Of a DNA stretch of 24,399 bases, positions 8,117 through 14,366 are shown piece after piece. The notes under the pieces are model-generated. The model did no database searches, was not told the DNA's origin, and worked only from the letters and a program-made list of their open reading frames with translations. Positions within the stretch are counted from its first letter, which is position 1; each line of letters begins with the position of its first letter. The position numbers and the translations under genes are program-made. Source of the DNA: an uncultured Muribaculaceae bacterium (lineage in GTDB: Bacteria > Bacteroidota > Bacteroidia > Bacteroidales > Muribaculaceae); the NCBI GenBank assembly GCA_910584185.1, contig CAJTYC010000034.1, forward strand, positions 1-24,399, given 5' to 3'.

Positions 8117-9109
8117 ATGGATATAGATATAATAGTAACCTGGGTCGATATGAACGACCCCAAATGGCAATCCGAGTTCGAGAAGTATGCCGGCGACAAG
8201 GGCAACACAGCCAATGGCGTCTCCGAGACCCGCTTCCGAGACTACGGTCTGCTCCGCTACTGGTTTCGGGGAGTGGAGAAGTTCGCTCCCTGGGTGCGTA
8301 AGATTCATTTCGTCACGAGCGGTCAGAAGCCGGAATGGCTCGATGTCTCCAACCCGAAACTCCACCTTGTGGACCACAAGGACTATATCCCCGGCAAGTT
8401 CCTCCCCACCTACAACTCGGTGGTGATAGAACGCTATCTGCACAAAATTCCCGGTCTGGCGGAGCATTTCATATATTTCAACGATGACTTCTATATCATA
8501 AACCATATCGGGTCAGACAGGTTCTTCCGCAACGGACTCCCTTGCGATATAGCCGCTTTTCAGTACAATCCCTCTTGGTCGCAATGGTATGTGAGAATAA
8601 AAAACAATATACGCATCATAAACCAACATTTCGACAAGAAAGAGGTGATAAATGCCGACCGCGACAAGTGGTTTGACCCAAGTTATGGTTCGAAACTGTT
8701 CTGGAACTACCTGATGCTCCCATACAATAAGTTTATCACCCTGCGCACTCCACACAATGCCCAGCCCTATCTGAAGGCCACATTCGAAGAAGTGTGGCAG
8801 GCAGCCGGCGATGAACTTACGGCCACGTCGGTCAACCGCTTCCGTGCGCTTAACGACCTTACGCCGGAGCTTTTCCGCACATGGCAGATATGCAAGGGCA
8901 ACTTCGTGCCCTACAATACCTATGCCGACACTAAGATGTTCCCGCTAATGGTGCGCTCCAAAGAGGCGGTGCAGGCCATACGCAATCAGTCGTACAATCT
9001 GGTATGTCTCAACGACAACAAGCGCATACGTAATTACGCGGAAGTGATGTCCGAACTAAAAGAGGCCTTCGAGACCATACTGCCCGAAAAATCAAGCTTC
9101 GAACTCTGA
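8117..9109 (+). CDS. Stealth-family capsular/exopolysaccharide sugar-phosphate transferase
   Basis: Stealth proteins are hexose-1-phosphate (phosphosugar) transferases that build or modify surface polysaccharides. The 330-residue product shows the conserved regions in order. CR1 is near residues 4-17 (DIIVTWVDMNDPKW). CR2 is at about 39-127, with RFRDYGLLRYWFRGVEKFAP, IHFVTSGQKPEWL and LPTYNSVVIERYL and ending in IYFNDDFYI, whose acidic residues are the likely metal/substrate site. A CR3-like part is near TPHNAQPYLK (211-220), and a short C-terminal part contains VCLNDN. It lies between a lipid A acyltransferase gene (24 nt upstream) and a glycosyltransferase gene (13 nt downstream), so the acceptor is probably a lipopolysaccharide or capsule glycan. 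The precise sugar cannot be told from sequence. Confidence 0.88.
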   Translation: MDIDIIVTWVDMNDPKWQSEFEKYAGDKGNTANGVSETRFRDYGLLRYWFRGVEKFAPWVRKIHFVTSGQKPEWLDVSNPKLHLVDHKDYIPGKFLPTYNSVVIERYLHKIPGLAEHFIYFNDDFYIINHIGSDRFFRNGLPCDIAAFQYNPSWSQWYVRIKNNIRIINQHFDKKEVINADRDKWFDPSYGSKLFWNYLMLPYNKFITLRTPHNAQPYLKATFEEVWQAAGDELTATSVNRFRALNDLTPELFRTWQICKGNFVPYNTYADTKMFPLMVRSKEAVQAIRNQSYNLVCLNDNKRIRNYAEVMSELKEAFETILPEKSSFEL

Positions 9110-9122
9110 ACACCACGCCATT

Positions 9123-9914
9123 ATGACAGCAGACACAAAACCGCACGTAGTGGTATCATTGACCTCATTTCCGGCTGCTATATCATATGCAATCGGTGCT
9201 ATAAGGTCGATATTGCGTGGCTCAGTGCTTCCCGACCGACTTGTGCTTTATCTCACCTTCAGCCAGTTTGGCGATGAGGGAATCCCAAAGGAGCTACTCG
9301 AACTGGAGAAGAGTTCAGACATTTTCGAAATAAGAAATTATGACCGCGACATAAGGTCATATCGAAAGTTGGTGCCTGCCCTATCTGATTTCCCCGATTC
9401 GGTAATTATCACGATCGACGATGATGTGGACTATCACGTAAACCTCGTGCGCGACCTGCTTGACTGGCATTCACGCTATCCTGATGCAGTGATTGCCAAT
9501 CGTGTGAAGCTCATGAAGCCGGGACTGCCATATCGCAAATGGCGCAAATACAGGTGGTACCATTTCCTCTCCAAGAGAATACATGCCCGCTTCGACAACA
9601 TTCAGACAGGTGTCGGGGGTGTGCTTTATCCACCGCATGCCTTAAAACCGGAGATGATTGACGTGGAACTCTTCTCTAAGGTGGCACCTACCACCGATGA
9701 TATATGGTTCTGGGCAGCTGCCGTGGCCAACGGCTTGAAAATCCTGCCGGTGCCATTCGGACACAACAAGCCTAAGGGCTTGCATAAACCAAAATCACTA
9801 TCACTCAAAACCACCAACTTCAAGGGTAGCACGGACCTCAACGCAGAGGCACTCGCAAAGATTTTTGAACTATACCCTGATGTGCGCAAAAGAGTGATGA
9901 ATATTGAGAGCTAA
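9123..9914 (+). CDS. putative GT-A-like glycosyltransferase
   Basis: The 263-residue product has no signal peptide or membrane segment and is probably cytosolic. The N-terminal strand VVVSLTSFP (9-17) with the following helix AIGAIRSILRG, and the acidic motif IITIDDDVDY (95-104), fit a GT-A Rossmann-like nucleotide-sugar fold. D99-D101 would act as the DxD metal site. A later segment, TTDDIWFWAAAVANGLKI, resembles the acceptor-side region of family-2-like enzymes. I cannot assign a CAZy family. It is the last gene of the acyltransferase-Stealth operon (13 nt after Stealth), consistent with making or decorating the same surface glycan. The donor and acceptor are unknown. Confidence 0.7.
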   Translation: MTADTKPHVVVSLTSFPAAISYAIGAIRSILRGSVLPDRLVLYLTFSQFGDEGIPKELLELEKSSDIFEIRNYDRDIRSYRKLVPALSDFPDSVIITIDDDVDYHVNLVRDLLDWHSRYPDAVIANRVKLMKPGLPYRKWRKYRWYHFLSKRIHARFDNIQTGVGGVLYPPHALKPEMIDVELFSKVAPTTDDIWFWAAAVANGLKILPVPFGHNKPKGLHKPKSLSLKTTNFKGSTDLNAEALAKIFELYPDVRKRVMNIES

Positions 9915-9957
9915 ACAAACGACTGATTATGGATAATAGTGAGGAGCCTATTGATTT

Positions 9958-10033
9958 AGAGCCCATCTCATAAAAATTACCATGGACTCAACTCTGCGAC
10001 CCCTATGGGCAAAATTTTTATGAGATGGGCTCT
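9958..10033. repeat. 21-bp perfect inverted repeat, MITE-like or bidirectional terminator
   Basis: Arms 9958-9978 and 10013-10033 are perfect 21-nt reverse complements (core GAGCCCATCTCATAAAAATT), with a 34-nt spacer. TTA stands directly outside the GAGCCC/GGGCTC ends on both sides, compatible with a 3-bp target duplication. The right arm supplies the first base of the neighbouring minus-strand stop codon. No coding capacity exists inside. It could be a small non-autonomous mobile element or a bidirectional terminator between convergent genes. The lack of T-runs outside the stem weakens the terminator reading. Confidence 0.7.
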
Positions 10034-10908
10034 TAATCTTCGATGTCGTTCAGGTCGAAGCGGTCGAAATATTCCAGTTCGCGCATCCTGATGCGCCCGC
10101 GTGCCCTGCCGCGTGCCCGTTTCTCCAGAAACTCGTCATACGATTTCACGGCATAGTGATTTATCTTTATCGTGTCTTGCTGCGGTTCGCGGTCGCGAAA
10201 ACTCCGCTTCAGTGGTAGCAGATGTGAGTCAGCGGCCTTGCCGCTTATCCGGGCAGCCTCGTGACACCCTATCATATTGCATACGCGACGGGGATCCACG
10301 ATGCTCTTCACATGGCGGTTGAGTATATGGTTGCCCACTGAGTGCTTATGAAAGCGTTGCATTACATCTCCCGGCTCATGCTGCTTTGCTCCGCCGCTGC
10401 CATATATCTGCCAGTTTATCTCCACTACCGAATAGTCTTCCGCCTCCATGAGGAAGTCGGTGAGCTTGTTGTATTTTATGGGCACAATAAATTCGTCAAG
10501 GTCGATGAATGCAATCCAGCGTGCATCGAAGCGATGTCGCTTCAGGCAATCATCATAGGCGGGAAGCTGCATGGCCACCCCCGGCCAGATTATATATTCC
10601 ACTACCCCCTTGTCAACGTATGGCTGCAACACAGCTGCCGTGTCATCCTCGCTGCTATTGTCGTAGATATAGAATTTTTCCACACCTTGACCTATATGCC
10701 AGTCAAGCCATTCCTTGAAATATTGCCCCTCATTTTTAGCTATGGCGCAGACTGTGAGGTAATGCTGAGGTGGCTCAGTGTGCTCCTTGACTGCTCGTTT
10801 AAGTTTACGTATGTTTGAAAGCCCATAGCGCAGCTTGCCGCGCCATTGGTTGCGCAGCATCTTACCTGGAATAACTCCTGCGATAATCTCAGCCCAAAAC
10901 TTTTTCAT
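10033..10908 (-). CDS. GT92/DUF23-like glycosyltransferase
   Basis: The 291-residue protein carries the hallmark pattern of GT92/family-2-type (Glyco_tranf_2_4) enzymes: LTVCAIAKNEGQYFKEWLDW (51-70) then YIYDNSSEDDT (80-90) for nucleotide-sugar binding. WIAFIDLDEFIVP (131-143) contains the D-x-D metal site, and INHYAVKSYDEFLEK lies near the C-terminus. Bacteroidales homologues typically sit in LPS or capsule loci and act on the cytosolic face. The C-terminus is arginine-rich (KRARGRARGRIRMRE). The gene lies 14 nt downstream of the ORF6N gene on the same strand, so it is probably co-transcribed with it, and it ends inside the 21-bp inverted repeat. The substrate is unknown. Confidence 0.8.
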   Translation of the reverse strand: MKKFWAEIIAGVIPGKMLRNQWRGKLRYGLSNIRKLKRAVKEHTEPPQHYLTVCAIAKNEGQYFKEWLDWHIGQGVEKFYIYDNSSEDDTAAVLQPYVDKGVVEYIIWPGVAMQLPAYDDCLKRHRFDARWIAFIDLDEFIVPIKYNKLTDFLMEAEDYSVVEINWQIYGSGGAKQHEPGDVMQRFHKHSVGNHILNRHVKSIVDPRRVCNMIGCHEAARISGKAADSHLLPLKRSFRDREPQQDTIKINHYAVKSYDEFLEKRARGRARGRIRMRELEYFDRFDLNDIED

Positions 10909-10922
10909 ATTCCAACTTCCTA

Positions 10923-11594
10923 TTAAGAGTGGGTTTCGATGGGATTTGTTTTACTTTGAATGTTATCAGCTTTACCGTAAGGCATTTCCATTTCTTCGAC
11001 CTCTTCAATTTCGTCTTGTTCCGCATCAACAACGCGCTTGCGTTTTATCACATGTTTGATTTTTCCTACAAAGAGGTTTATCTCTAACGTAGATTCTGTC
11101 TCATATGTGCGTAAGTCGGGCATTAAGATTTCGGTGAGTGTTTCACCTACTCTCATTGTTTTAGACTTTTTAGTCTCCGGATTTGCTGTGTCGTGAATTT
11201 CAAGCATGTCGCGCTGCATTTCACGAACTTTTGCATATGTTTCGATGATTTGCAATGTTGCGGCCACTGCTTTCTTGCCTTTGAGGATTGTGGCAAGCAT
11301 ATAAAGCCCCTTCTCAGTGAAAACGGAAGGCAACTTACGACTTCCTCCATGAGATGTAGAATATGGTGAACTTGAAGTCAAAATTTTTGACTTCAAGTCT
11401 GCAAATTCTTGTTTGTCAAGCGAGTAAACGTATCCTTTGGGAAACTTGTCGGGATTGTTCTTTACGGCCTGGTTTATGAATTTTGTTTCAGTGCCATAAA
11501 TTTCTGCTACGTCGCGGTCGAGCAATACGAGTTCGCCGCGAAGTCTGATTATCTTGTTGGAAACATCGATGATTGCAGGTATTATCTGTGCCAT
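10923..11594 (-). CDS. ORF6N domain-containing protein
   Basis: The ORF6N domain (KilA-N-like, found in phage antirepressors and many Bacteroidetes chromosomes) is a putative DNA-binding module. It occupies roughly the first 95 residues after the start: IRLRGELVLLDRDVAEIYG, INQAVKNNPDKFPKGYVYSL, then SVFTEKGLYMLATILKGKKA. I start at ATG 11594 (MAQIIPAIIDVSN, 223 aa) rather than GTG 11702, because the family begins there and a promoter sits just upstream at 11622-11654. The C-terminal half contains a basic patch (KHVIKRKR) followed by an acidic tail (DEIEEVEEMEM). A perfect 29-nt palindrome lies inside the coding region. It precedes a glycosyltransferase gene by 14 nt. A regulatory role is inferred, with no direct evidence. 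Confidence 0.82.
   Translation of the reverse strand: MAQIIPAIIDVSNKIIRLRGELVLLDRDVAEIYGTETKFINQAVKNNPDKFPKGYVYSLDKQEFADLKSKILTSSSPYSTSHGGSRKLPSVFTEKGLYMLATILKGKKAVAATLQIIETYAKVREMQRDMLEIHDTANPETKKSKTMRVGETLTEILMPDLRTYETESTLEINLFVGKIKHVIKRKRVVDAEQDEIEEVEEMEMPYGKADNIQSKTNPIETHS
11370..11398. repeat. 29-nt perfect palindrome within the ORF6N gene
   Basis: ACTTGAAGTCAAAA (11370-11383) and TTTTGACTTCAAGT (11385-11398) are exact reverse complements around a single T. The palindrome encodes the variable loop (DLKSKILTSS) between the first ORF6N motif block and the SVFTEKG block. It could form a very stable hairpin in mRNA or be a protein-binding site; no function is established. Confidence 0.75.
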
Positions 11595-11621
11595 ATCGGG
11601 GGGGTGTTTGTAATGATTTCC

Positions 11622-11654
11622 CAAAAATAATAATTTTTCGGTTACTATCCAAAA
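11622..11654 (-). promoter_or_regulatory. promoter of the ORF6N - GT92 pair
   Basis: On the minus strand TTTTG (11654-11650) is followed after 20 nt by TATTTTTG (11629-11622), a full TAnnTTTG match. Transcription would begin near 11615, about 20 nt before ATG 11594. This is the main argument for the shorter protein start. Confidence 0.65.
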
Positions 11655-11690
11655 CTTCATGGAAGTGAGCACGACAAGGTGGATTATGAA

Positions 11691-11734
11691 TATCTTTTCC
11701 ACCAGAATATATTGATGATGATATGGAAAAGATA
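11691..11734. promoter_or_regulatory. 11-bp inverted repeat spanning the PPTase start codon
   Basis: TATCTTTTCCA (11691-11701) and TGGAAAAGATA (11724-11734) are perfect reverse complements with a 22-nt spacer. The right arm includes the second and third bases of the phosphopantetheinyl transferase start codon at 11723. A hairpin in the mRNA would mask the start codon; alternatively it is an operator for the divergent gene pair. Confidence 0.45.
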
Positions 11735-12241
11735 GTATGCCGGCAAGGCGATGTAAGAATTCTTATTTTGGAGAACACTCGCAAGTTGACTCCTATGGAA
11801 TTAAGCAACAGGGCAAGGAACGTACTCCTTGCCCTGTTGGGTGAATATTATGGTATATCTGAGTTGCCTCTAATCGTGAAAGATGCCGGTGGCAAGCCTC
11901 GTTTCGCGGACTATCCCTCCATACACTTCTCTTTGTCGCATTGCAAGGCTGCCGTGATGGCGGCGGTTGCAGACCGTCCCGTAGGTTGCGATGTGGAGGA
12001 TATTGTGAGCGGGGAGGAATTGGAGGAACTGATGGGCGTGGCATTCAGCGAAGCGGAGTGCCGTAAAATCCGCAATTCCTCAAGCCCGGCGTTGGAGCTG
12101 ACGCGCATATGGACCCGCAAGGAGGCCATAGTGAAATGTAGCGGCGAAGTCATAGGCGAGCCCTGTGAATGGCCTTCAGAGGCCCCGAATCTTGTCACCG
12201 CCGATGCCGACAGGTTTGTATTCAGTTATCATTGGCGATGA
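11723..12241 (+). CDS. 4'-phosphopantetheinyl transferase, Sfp-type superfamily
   Basis: The enzyme transfers the 4'-phosphopantetheine arm from CoA to a serine of acyl or peptidyl carrier proteins. The 172-residue product shows the family motifs: HFSLSHCKAAV (68-78), VGCDVED (87-93, with Asp90 and Glu92 as Mg2+ ligands), FSEAE (108-112) and WTRKEAIVK (130-138, Glu134 and lysines binding CoA phosphates). It is shorter than Bacillus Sfp (about 224 aa), as is usual for Bacteroidetes members. It is divergent from the ORF6N gene and convergent with asd, with a 15-nt gap. fabD lies nearby, so it probably activates fatty-acid ACP, though a secondary-metabolite carrier cannot be excluded. Its promoter is not clear. 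Confidence 0.88.
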   Translation: MEKIVCRQGDVRILILENTRKLTPMELSNRARNVLLALLGEYYGISELPLIVKDAGGKPRFADYPSIHFSLSHCKAAVMAAVADRPVGCDVEDIVSGEELEELMGVAFSEAECRKIRNSSSPALELTRIWTRKEAIVKCSGEVIGEPCEWPSEAPNLVTADADRFVFSYHWR

Positions 12242-12256
12242 AAACCGGGTCAGACG

Positions 12257-13264
12257 TCACTTGTCGTTGGCGATGAGCCATTGGGCTATCTGCACGGCGT
12301 TGAGCGCGGCTCCTTTCTTTATCTGGTCGGCCACAACCCAGAATGTCAGACCGCATGGGTCGCTCACATCTTCGCGTATGCGGCCCACGTAGACCGGATC
12401 TTTGCCGGCCACAAAGAGCGGCATCGGGTAGTGCTTCTTGCCATCGCGCTCTTCCACCACCACGATTCCCTCAGCTTTCTCAAAGGCTTCGCGGGCCTCG
12501 GCGGCAGAGATGGGACGTTCGGTCTTCACCCATATCGCCTCGCTGTGGGCGCGAAGCACTGGCACTCGCACGCATGTGGCTGACACCTTGATGTCGCTGT
12601 GCATTATCTTGCGTGTCTCGTTATACATCTTCATTTCCTCTTTTGTATAGTCATTGTCGAGGAAGATGTCTACGTGGGGTATCACGTTGTCGGCAAGCTG
12701 GTGCGCGAATTTCTCCACTGTGGGTTTCTCGCCACGGCTTATCTCGCCATATTGGTTCTGAAGCTCCTGCATGGCAGTGGCCCCGGCTCCGCTGGCTGCC
12801 TGGTAAGTGGCCACATGCACGTTGGTGATATGACTCAGCTTTTCGATGGCATTGAGCGCCACCACCATCTGGATTGTGGTGCAATTAGGATTGCCTATTA
12901 TGCCTCGCGGACGGTCGAGTGCATCCTTGGGGTTAACTTCGGGCACCACCAATGGCACGTCGGGGTCCATGCGGAATGCCGAGCTGTTGTCGATCATTAT
13001 TGTGCCATGAGCCGTGATGGTGTCGGCATATTCTTTCGATGTGCCGGCCCCTGCCGATGTGAAGGCTATGTCTACGTTGCTGAAGTCTGAGTCGTGTGTC
13101 AACTCCTCTATAACATATTCCTTGCTCCGGAATGTCCGTGTCTGCCCGGCTGAGCGTTTCGAACCGAACAGTCGCAGGTTGTCAATTGGAAAATCCTGCT
13201 CGTCAAGCACACGGAGAAACTCCTGGCCCACTGCGCCGCTTGCTCCAACTATCGCTATATTCAT
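12257..13264 (-). CDS. asd: aspartate-semialdehyde dehydrogenase
   Basis: This enzyme catalyses NADPH-dependent reduction of L-aspartyl phosphate to aspartate semialdehyde, feeding the lysine/diaminopimelate, threonine and methionine pathways in the cytosol. The 335-residue length is typical. Visible features are the N-terminal Rossmann motif VGASGAVGQEFL (6-17), the nucleotide-contacting SAGAG (70-74), and the catalytic cysteine in GNPNCTT (Cys128). The catalytic base His240 lies in CVRVPVLRAHSE, with substrate-binding arginines around it. All key residues are present, so the gene looks functional. It follows fabD on the same strand, separated by a 16-bp hairpin, and ends 15 nt from the convergent PPTase gene without a terminator. 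Confidence 0.96.
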   Translation of the reverse strand: MNIAIVGASGAVGQEFLRVLDEQDFPIDNLRLFGSKRSAGQTRTFRSKEYVIEELTHDSDFSNVDIAFTSAGAGTSKEYADTITAHGTIMIDNSSAFRMDPDVPLVVPEVNPKDALDRPRGIIGNPNCTTIQMVVALNAIEKLSHITNVHVATYQAASGAGATAMQELQNQYGEISRGEKPTVEKFAHQLADNVIPHVDIFLDNDYTKEEMKMYNETRKIMHSDIKVSATCVRVPVLRAHSEAIWVKTERPISAAEAREAFEKAEGIVVVEERDGKKHYPMPLFVAGKDPVYVGRIREDVSDPCGLTFWVVADQIKKGAALNAVQIAQWLIANDK

Positions 13265-13280
13265 TATAATCTAAAATTAG

Positions 13281-13316
13281 TAAAGTTCTCAAGTTGTAAG
13301 CAACTTGAGAACTTTA
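13281..13316 (-). terminator. 16-bp perfect hairpin between fabD and asd
   Basis: Arms 13281-13296 (TAAAGTTCTCAAGTTG) and 13301-13316 are perfect reverse complements around a 4-nt loop. On the minus strand it follows fabD and is trailed by CTAATTTTAG, a weak T-rich tract. It probably terminates or attenuates transcription between fabD and asd. Confidence 0.6.
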
Positions 13317-13344
13317 TGTTACAACTTTGGTTTACCGTCACTGA

Positions 13345-14223
13345 TTACTGCATACCGGAAGTGGCAACGCTGCGGTCAATCTTCTTAACCAAGCCTTGGA
13401 GCACTGAGCCGGGGCCGAGCTCTACGAACTCGTTGGCGCCATCGGCAATCATTGCCTGCACATCATATGTCCAACGCACGGGTGCGGTAAGCTGCTTGAT
13501 AAGGTTCTCCTTGATTTCCTTGGGGTCAGTGTGGGGTTTGCCATCCACGTTCTGGTAGATGGGGCAGCGGGGAGTCTGAAATTCTGCTGCCTCGATTGCC
13601 TCTGCAAGTTCTTCCTGTGCGGGCTGCATGAGCGGGCTGTGGAATGCACCACCCACCTTCAGCTTCATGGCACGCTTCGCACCGGCCGCAAGCATCTTCT
13701 CGCATGCGGCATCGATACCCTCGATTGTACCCGAGATTACCACCTGGCCGGGGCAGTTATAGTTGGCCGGAGCAACAATATCATCTACCTCAGCGCAAAG
13801 TTCTTCAACCTTCTCATCAGGAAGTGCGAGCACCGCTGCCATTGTGGAGGGGCGCATCTCACATGCTTTCTGCATGGCCTGCGCACGTTTCGACACAAGT
13901 TTGAGACCCTCCTCGAAGCTCAACGCTCCTGCCGCCACAAGTGCGGAGAACTCTCCGAGGCTGTGGCCTGACACCATGTCTGGCCGGAACTCGTCGCCAA
14001 GGCTCTTGGCCAAAAGCACACTGTGAAGGAAGATGGCCGGCTGTGTCACCTTGGTCTGCTTAAGGTCTTCCTCTGTGCCCTCAAACATCAGGTCCGTGAT
14101 GCGGAAACCAAGTATTTTGTTAGCTTTCTCAAAAAGCTCCTTGGCCTCTGCGTTATTATCGTACAAATCTTTGCCCATTCCTACAAACTGGGCTCCCTGT
14201 CCGGGAAATACATAAGCTTTCAT
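13345..14223 (-). CDS. fabD: malonyl CoA-acyl carrier protein transacylase
   Basis: FabD moves the malonyl group from CoA to ACP, the entry step of type II fatty-acid synthesis. I chose ATG 14223 (MKAYVFPGQGAQFVGMG, 292 aa), the conserved family start, over a 9-residue extension to 14250. Key residues are GQGAQ (9-13, oxyanion hole), the nucleophile Ser88 in GHSLGEFSAL, Arg113 in SKRAQAM (binds the malonyl carboxylate) and the catalytic His195 in GGAFHSPLM. The C-terminus VELGPGSVLQGLVKKI is typical. A -7-like TAAATTTG lies about 25 nt upstream, beside the terminator of the preceding operon. A protein whose name reads 'FabD' appears intact. Confidence 0.96.
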   Translation of the reverse strand: MKAYVFPGQGAQFVGMGKDLYDNNAEAKELFEKANKILGFRITDLMFEGTEEDLKQTKVTQPAIFLHSVLLAKSLGDEFRPDMVSGHSLGEFSALVAAGALSFEEGLKLVSKRAQAMQKACEMRPSTMAAVLALPDEKVEELCAEVDDIVAPANYNCPGQVVISGTIEGIDAACEKMLAAGAKRAMKLKVGGAFHSPLMQPAQEELAEAIEAAEFQTPRCPIYQNVDGKPHTDPKEIKENLIKQLTAPVRWTYDVQAMIADGANEFVELGPGSVLQGLVKKIDRSVATSGMQ

Positions 14224-14247
14224 AAGTCTAATTTTTGCTTTAGGTTG

Positions 14248-14255
14248 CAAATTTA
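14248..14255 (-). promoter_or_regulatory. -7 element of the fabD promoter
   Basis: On the minus strand TAAATTTG matches TAnnTTTG and would start transcription near 14241, about 18 nt before ATG 14223. No TTG sits at the proper distance upstream because that space is taken by the upstream terminator stem, so only the -7 half is supported. Confidence 0.45.
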
Positions 14256-14256
14256 T

Positions 14257-14298
14257 AAAAAAATATCGGATTGCGGAAATTTTTCCGCAATCCGATAT
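14257..14298 (-). terminator. intrinsic terminator of the secreted-protein operon
   Basis: Arms 14263-14279 and 14282-14298 form a perfect 17-bp stem (ATATCGGATTGCGGAAA) with a TT centre. On the minus strand it is followed by a run of about seven T (14263-14257). It lies 69 nt after the C10 protease stop codon and is a strong rho-independent terminator. Confidence 0.88.
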
Positions 14299-14366
14299 GT
14301 TCGTCAGAATCTTCGGAGTGCCGTGACGTAGCTTTGACTCTACCGGAATTCTGATTATTGCTGCTG

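Noticed and set aside
8042..8506. 154-codon minus-strand ORF across the acyltransferase-Stealth junction
   Set aside because: It is antisense to the 9-bp repeat and to Stealth CR1-CR2, which is convincingly coding on the plus strand.
11595..11702. 36-residue N-terminal extension of the ORF6N protein
   Set aside because: It would start with GTG, overlaps a good promoter at 11622-11654, and is absent from the usual ORF6N domain layout.
12599..13090. 163-codon plus-strand ORF
   Set aside because: Antisense shadow of asd, whose catalytic residues are all present on the minus strand.
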